A stretch of 64,000 nucleotides of DNA, taken from assembly GCA_016191165.1 (NCBI GenBank), contig JACPPF010000114.1, positions 60,677 to 124,676 of the forward strand, in the 5' to 3' direction. This document shows, piece after piece, positions 61,720 to 64,000 of this stretch. Each line of letters begins with the position of its first letter. Within the stretch, counting starts at the first letter, position 1. Made by a program: the position numbers and the translations under genes. Below the pieces are notes generated by a model that searched no databases, was not told the DNA's origin, and saw only the letters and a program-made list of their open reading frames with translations. Origin of the DNA: Planctomycetota bacterium. GTDB lineage: Bacteria > Planctomycetota > Planctomycetia > Gemmatales > Gemmataceae.

Positions 61720-63241
61720 GCGCGTCACCGTCACGATTGAAGGGTGTCCCGTCGAAACGCAAACGGGTTGCAGCATCGCCGCCTGCGTCATGCAGGCTAA
61801 TGGCCCGGCCCTGAGGCAATCGGTATCCGGCGCCCCGCGCGGCCCGTTCTGTGGCATGGGCGTTTGCTTCGAGTGCCGCATGACGGTGGATGGGACCCTC
61901 CATCAACGAACCTGTATGGTGAATTGTCGGGACGGCATGCGAATTCAGAACGAGCCCGCAACGCAGGCACCGGTTACACCGGCCTCAAAAATCGAGGCGG
62001 ACGTGATCGTCATCGGCGCCGGTCCTGGCGGGATCGCCGCGGCGGTGTGTGCGGCCGAGGCGGGACGTCGCGTCGCGCTGATCGATGACAACCCCGAGGG
62101 CGGCGGGCAGATCTGGCGGCGCGATGCCGGTAAGCCGCCGCCGCGCCTTGCCGCCGACTGGCTGAAACGCCTGGACAGGAATAAGGTAGATGTTTTTACG
62201 CATACGCAAATTCTCGGATCGGCCGGCCCTGGAACTCTGCGCGCGGACGGACCGGCAGGGCCCAGGGCGGTGCATCATGGGCGGTTGATCCTGGCGTGCG
62301 GGGCGCGCGAGCGCTTCGTGCCGTTTCCGGGCTGGACGCTGCCCGGCGTCTTCGGAGCCGGAGGCCTGCAAGCGCTCGTGAAATCCGGGTACGCGGTGCG
62401 CGGGCAACGGATTGTCGTCGCCGGCTCCGGACCGCTCCTGCTGGCCGTCGCCGCCTTCTTGCACGAACACGACGCCAACGTGCGCCTCGTGGCGGAGCAG
62501 ACGCCGCGAGGCAAATTGGTTCGCTTCGGCGCCTCCCTGGTTTTGCGGCAACCAGCGAAGATTGCCGAGGCGATCGGGCTACGCTGGCGGGTGCGCGGCG
62601 TTCCCTTTCGCGCGGGCTGCTGGCCGTTGGGCTGCGAGGGCGACGGGCGGATCGTGGCCGTCACGTTGACCGATGGCAAGAATACCTGGACGGAGCCCTG
62701 TGATGCGCTGGCGTGCGGATTTGGCCTCGTGCCCAATACCGAGTTGCCCCGCCATCTCGGTTGCACGCTCGACAGGGGAAGCGTGCGGGTCGATGATCTT
62801 CAGCAGACGACGGTTCCCGGTGTTTACGCCGTTGGCGAATTGACGGGGATCGGCGGACTGGACAAGGCCTTGCTCGAAGGGCAGATCGCCGGCTGGGCCG
62901 CGACCGACCAGGCCGATCGTGCGCGCACCATGCAGGAAGCACGCCGGAAAACGCCACGCTTCGCGACCTTGCTTGAGGACACGTTTTCGCTTCGCCCGGA
63001 GTTGCGCGAACTCGCCCGGGATGATACGTTGGTGTGCCGCTGCGAAGATGTGCCGTTTGGCGTCCTGAAGCAATTCAGCGACTGGCGCGACGCCAAGCTG
63101 CAAACGCGTTGCGGCACGGGTCCGTGCCAGGGACGCGTCTGTGGGCCAGCGGTCGAATTTCTTTTTGGGTGGGTACACGAATCGGGGCGGTTGCCGATTT
63201 TTCCAACAGCGCTAGGGAATCTGATCGAGGCGCCAATGTGA
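61712..63241 (+). CDS. Hydroxyproline dehydrogenase-like 2Fe-2S/FAD fusion protein
   Basis: A 509-residue protein with two parts that are separate subunits in Pseudomonas-type hydroxyproline dehydrogenases. The N-terminal 80 residues form a 2Fe-2S domain (FCGMGVCFECRMTVDG and later TCMV, pattern C-x4-C-x2-C...C). The rest is an FAD/NAD-type oxidoreductase: DVIVIGAGPGGIAAAVCAAEAG, GGGQIWRRD, the AGSGPLLLAVAAFL second fold and GVYAVGELTGIGGLDKALLEG. The C-terminus has CRCEDVPFGVL and CGTGPCQGRVCGP, a BFD-like 2Fe-2S site. It works with the FAD oxidase as a dehydrogenase complex passing electrons to the chain. Its ATG lies inside the end of the oxidase gene. Confidence 0.85.
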   Translation: MGKRVTVTIEGCPVETQTGCSIAACVMQANGPALRQSVSGAPRGPFCGMGVCFECRMTVDGTLHQRTCMVNCRDGMRIQNEPATQAPVTPASKIEADVIVIGAGPGGIAAAVCAAEAGRRVALIDDNPEGGGQIWRRDAGKPPPRLAADWLKRLDRNKVDVFTHTQILGSAGPGTLRADGPAGPRAVHHGRLILACGARERFVPFPGWTLPGVFGAGGLQALVKSGYAVRGQRIVVAGSGPLLLAVAAFLHEHDANVRLVAEQTPRGKLVRFGASLVLRQPAKIAEAIGLRWRVRGVPFRAGCWPLGCEGDGRIVAVTLTDGKNTWTEPCDALACGFGLVPNTELPRHLGCTLDRGSVRVDDLQQTTVPGVYAVGELTGIGGLDKALLEGQIAGWAATDQADRARTMQEARRKTPRFATLLEDTFSLRPELRELARDDTLVCRCEDVPFGVLKQFSDWRDAKLQTRCGTGPCQGRVCGPAVEFLFGWVHESGRLPIFPTALGNLIEAPM

Positions 63242-63327
63242 GGGCACTGCCCTGGGCGCGAAACCGCCAGGCGTGGCGCGAAGTGGGTCTCATGGACGGC
63301 GCAGAAGCTCGGGTTTGGGTGGGTTGC

Positions 63328-63894
63328 ATGTCCGCGTTTCTTTCCAAACACTGGTTCTTGCTGCTGCTCACGCTCGGGCTTGGGGCAGCGTTGAGCGCGC
63401 CTGCGGCGCTGCGGCACGCGACCGATTTTTTGAACCCGCGGCCCACAATCGCCGTGTCGCTCTTACTAATGGCCTGGACGATGCCGACGCGGTCGCTTCT
63501 TGCCGAGGCGCGCCAACCGTACGCCGCGTTGTGGGCGGTGCTGCTTAGCTACGGCGTGGTTCCGCCGTTGGGTTGGGCGTTGGGGTTCCTGACGCCGTTT
63601 CAGGACCTCCAGATCGGCCTGGCGATCATCGGCAGCGTGCCATGTACGCTGGCGTCAGCGATTCTCTGGACTCGCCTGGCCGGCGGAAATGAGGCCACCG
63701 CGCTCTTGACCGTCCTTGGAACGACGTTCACAAGCTGGTTCATGACGACCGCGTGGTTGTACGTCCTGACCGGCGCGACGCTTCAGCTCGACGCGGCCGG
63801 CATGATGCTCGACCTGGTCTTGATTCTGATCCTGCCCGTGGTTTTTGGGCAAGCACTACGTTCGAGTTTCGCAGATTTCACGAGGGGAGTTTAG
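63328..63894 (+). CDS. Bile-acid:sodium symporter (SBF)-like transporter, short
   Basis: A 188-residue membrane protein with at least five hydrophobic segments: FLLLLLTLGLGAAL-type start, PTIAVSLLLMAWTMP, ALWAVLLSYGVVPPLGWALGFL, IGLAIIGSVPCTLASAILWTRLAGGNEATALLTVLGT and MLDLVLILILPVVFGQ. SVPCTLASAILWTRLAGGN is the pattern of SBF-like proteins (YfeH type), which normally have around 320 residues and ten helices. It ends after VVFGQALRSSFADFTRGV, so about 130 residues are missing, and the DNA after it is more A/T-rich. It may be truncated by an insertion or rearrangement at the window's right end. Start is the ATG at 63328. A role in hydroxyproline uptake is only inferred from position. Confidence 0.65.
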   Translation: MSAFLSKHWFLLLLTLGLGAALSAPAALRHATDFLNPRPTIAVSLLLMAWTMPTRSLLAEARQPYAALWAVLLSYGVVPPLGWALGFLTPFQDLQIGLAIIGSVPCTLASAILWTRLAGGNEATALLTVLGTTFTSWFMTTAWLYVLTGATLQLDAAGMMLDLVLILILPVVFGQALRSSFADFTRGV

Positions 63895-64000
63895 GTAAAT
63901 ATTGGTATCGGCTTCCCAGCCGTTTTTTGGCATCTTGGGTCACTACTGTCCGGTTATATGTCGAATAGTGTCAACTGTTTATGACTGGGCGTTTTTTCCT
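63895..64000. other. A/T-richer tail, possible mobile-element edge
   Basis: The last 106 bases are clearly less GC-rich than the genes before them and follow a transporter gene that stops early. GGGTCACTACTGTCCGGTTA (63938-63957) looks like an insertion-sequence terminus, but no transposase can be seen before the window ends. Confidence 0.3.

Overview
The window reads as a GC-rich (roughly 60%) bacterial chromosome segment, most likely from a planctomycete of the Gemmata/Pirellula type. This rests on family content: a DUF1501 twin-arginine protein, a TIGR03067-like secreted protein, a TIGR03000 domain, four PQQ-type beta-propeller proteins, a MoxR/DUF58/BatA-like operon with a very large low-complexity protein, and many GC-rich palindromic repeats. 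It was read by eye without database searches, so family names come from recognised motifs.

Layout. 1-2.8 kb: the end of gltB, a hicBA-like toxin-antitoxin pair, and gltD; the pair sits between the two glutamate synthase genes. 2.8-11.5 kb: an integrase remnant, a small secreted protein, ppk1 (-), DUF1501 (-), an alpha/beta hydrolase (-), an MFS transporter (-), a repeat-rich gap and queD (-). 11.6-16.5 kb: murB with a short FtsQ-like gene, then argB-argD-argF. 16.5-20.0 kb: a MacAB-like exporter (-). 20.3-23.7 kb: a small hypothetical gene, then a HemW-like radical SAM protein, a GcvH-like lipoyl carrier and a two-cluster ferredoxin. 23.9-38.9 kb: moxR, a four-helix-bundle (IVS-type) cassette with terminal inverted repeats, DUF58, a BatA-like protein, a second von Willebrand A membrane protein, a DUF4175-like protein, a 1392-residue coiled and repeat protein, and a terpene-cyclase-fold protein. 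39.1-42.3 kb: a tricorn protease homologue. 42.4-50.8 kb: a mostly minus-strand accessory stretch (broken gene, Uma2 nuclease, aldehyde dehydrogenase, RelE pair, DUF4058, secreted TIGR03000-methyltransferase, acyl-protein/CoA synthetase, nucleotidyltransferase, Rpn-like nuclease). 50.8-59.5 kb: four PQQ propeller proteins with a PaaK-like ligase among them. 59.6-63.9 kb: a hydroxyproline catabolic operon (epimerase, FAD oxidase, fused 2Fe-2S/FAD dehydrogenase) and a short SBF-type transporter.

Most notable points: (1) two palindromic repeats lie inside the reading frames of conserved enzymes and are translated without breaking them (gltD at 2052-2116; PaaK-like ligase at 57301-57363), and a sibling of the gltD element occurs twice between genes; (2) the radical SAM / lipoyl carrier / ferredoxin trio looks like an uncharacterised pathway; (3) the Bat-like operon carries a giant secreted coiled/repeat protein and has taken in a small cassette with inverted repeats; (4) a predicted exported protein joins a TIGR03000 domain to a SAM-methyltransferase fold.
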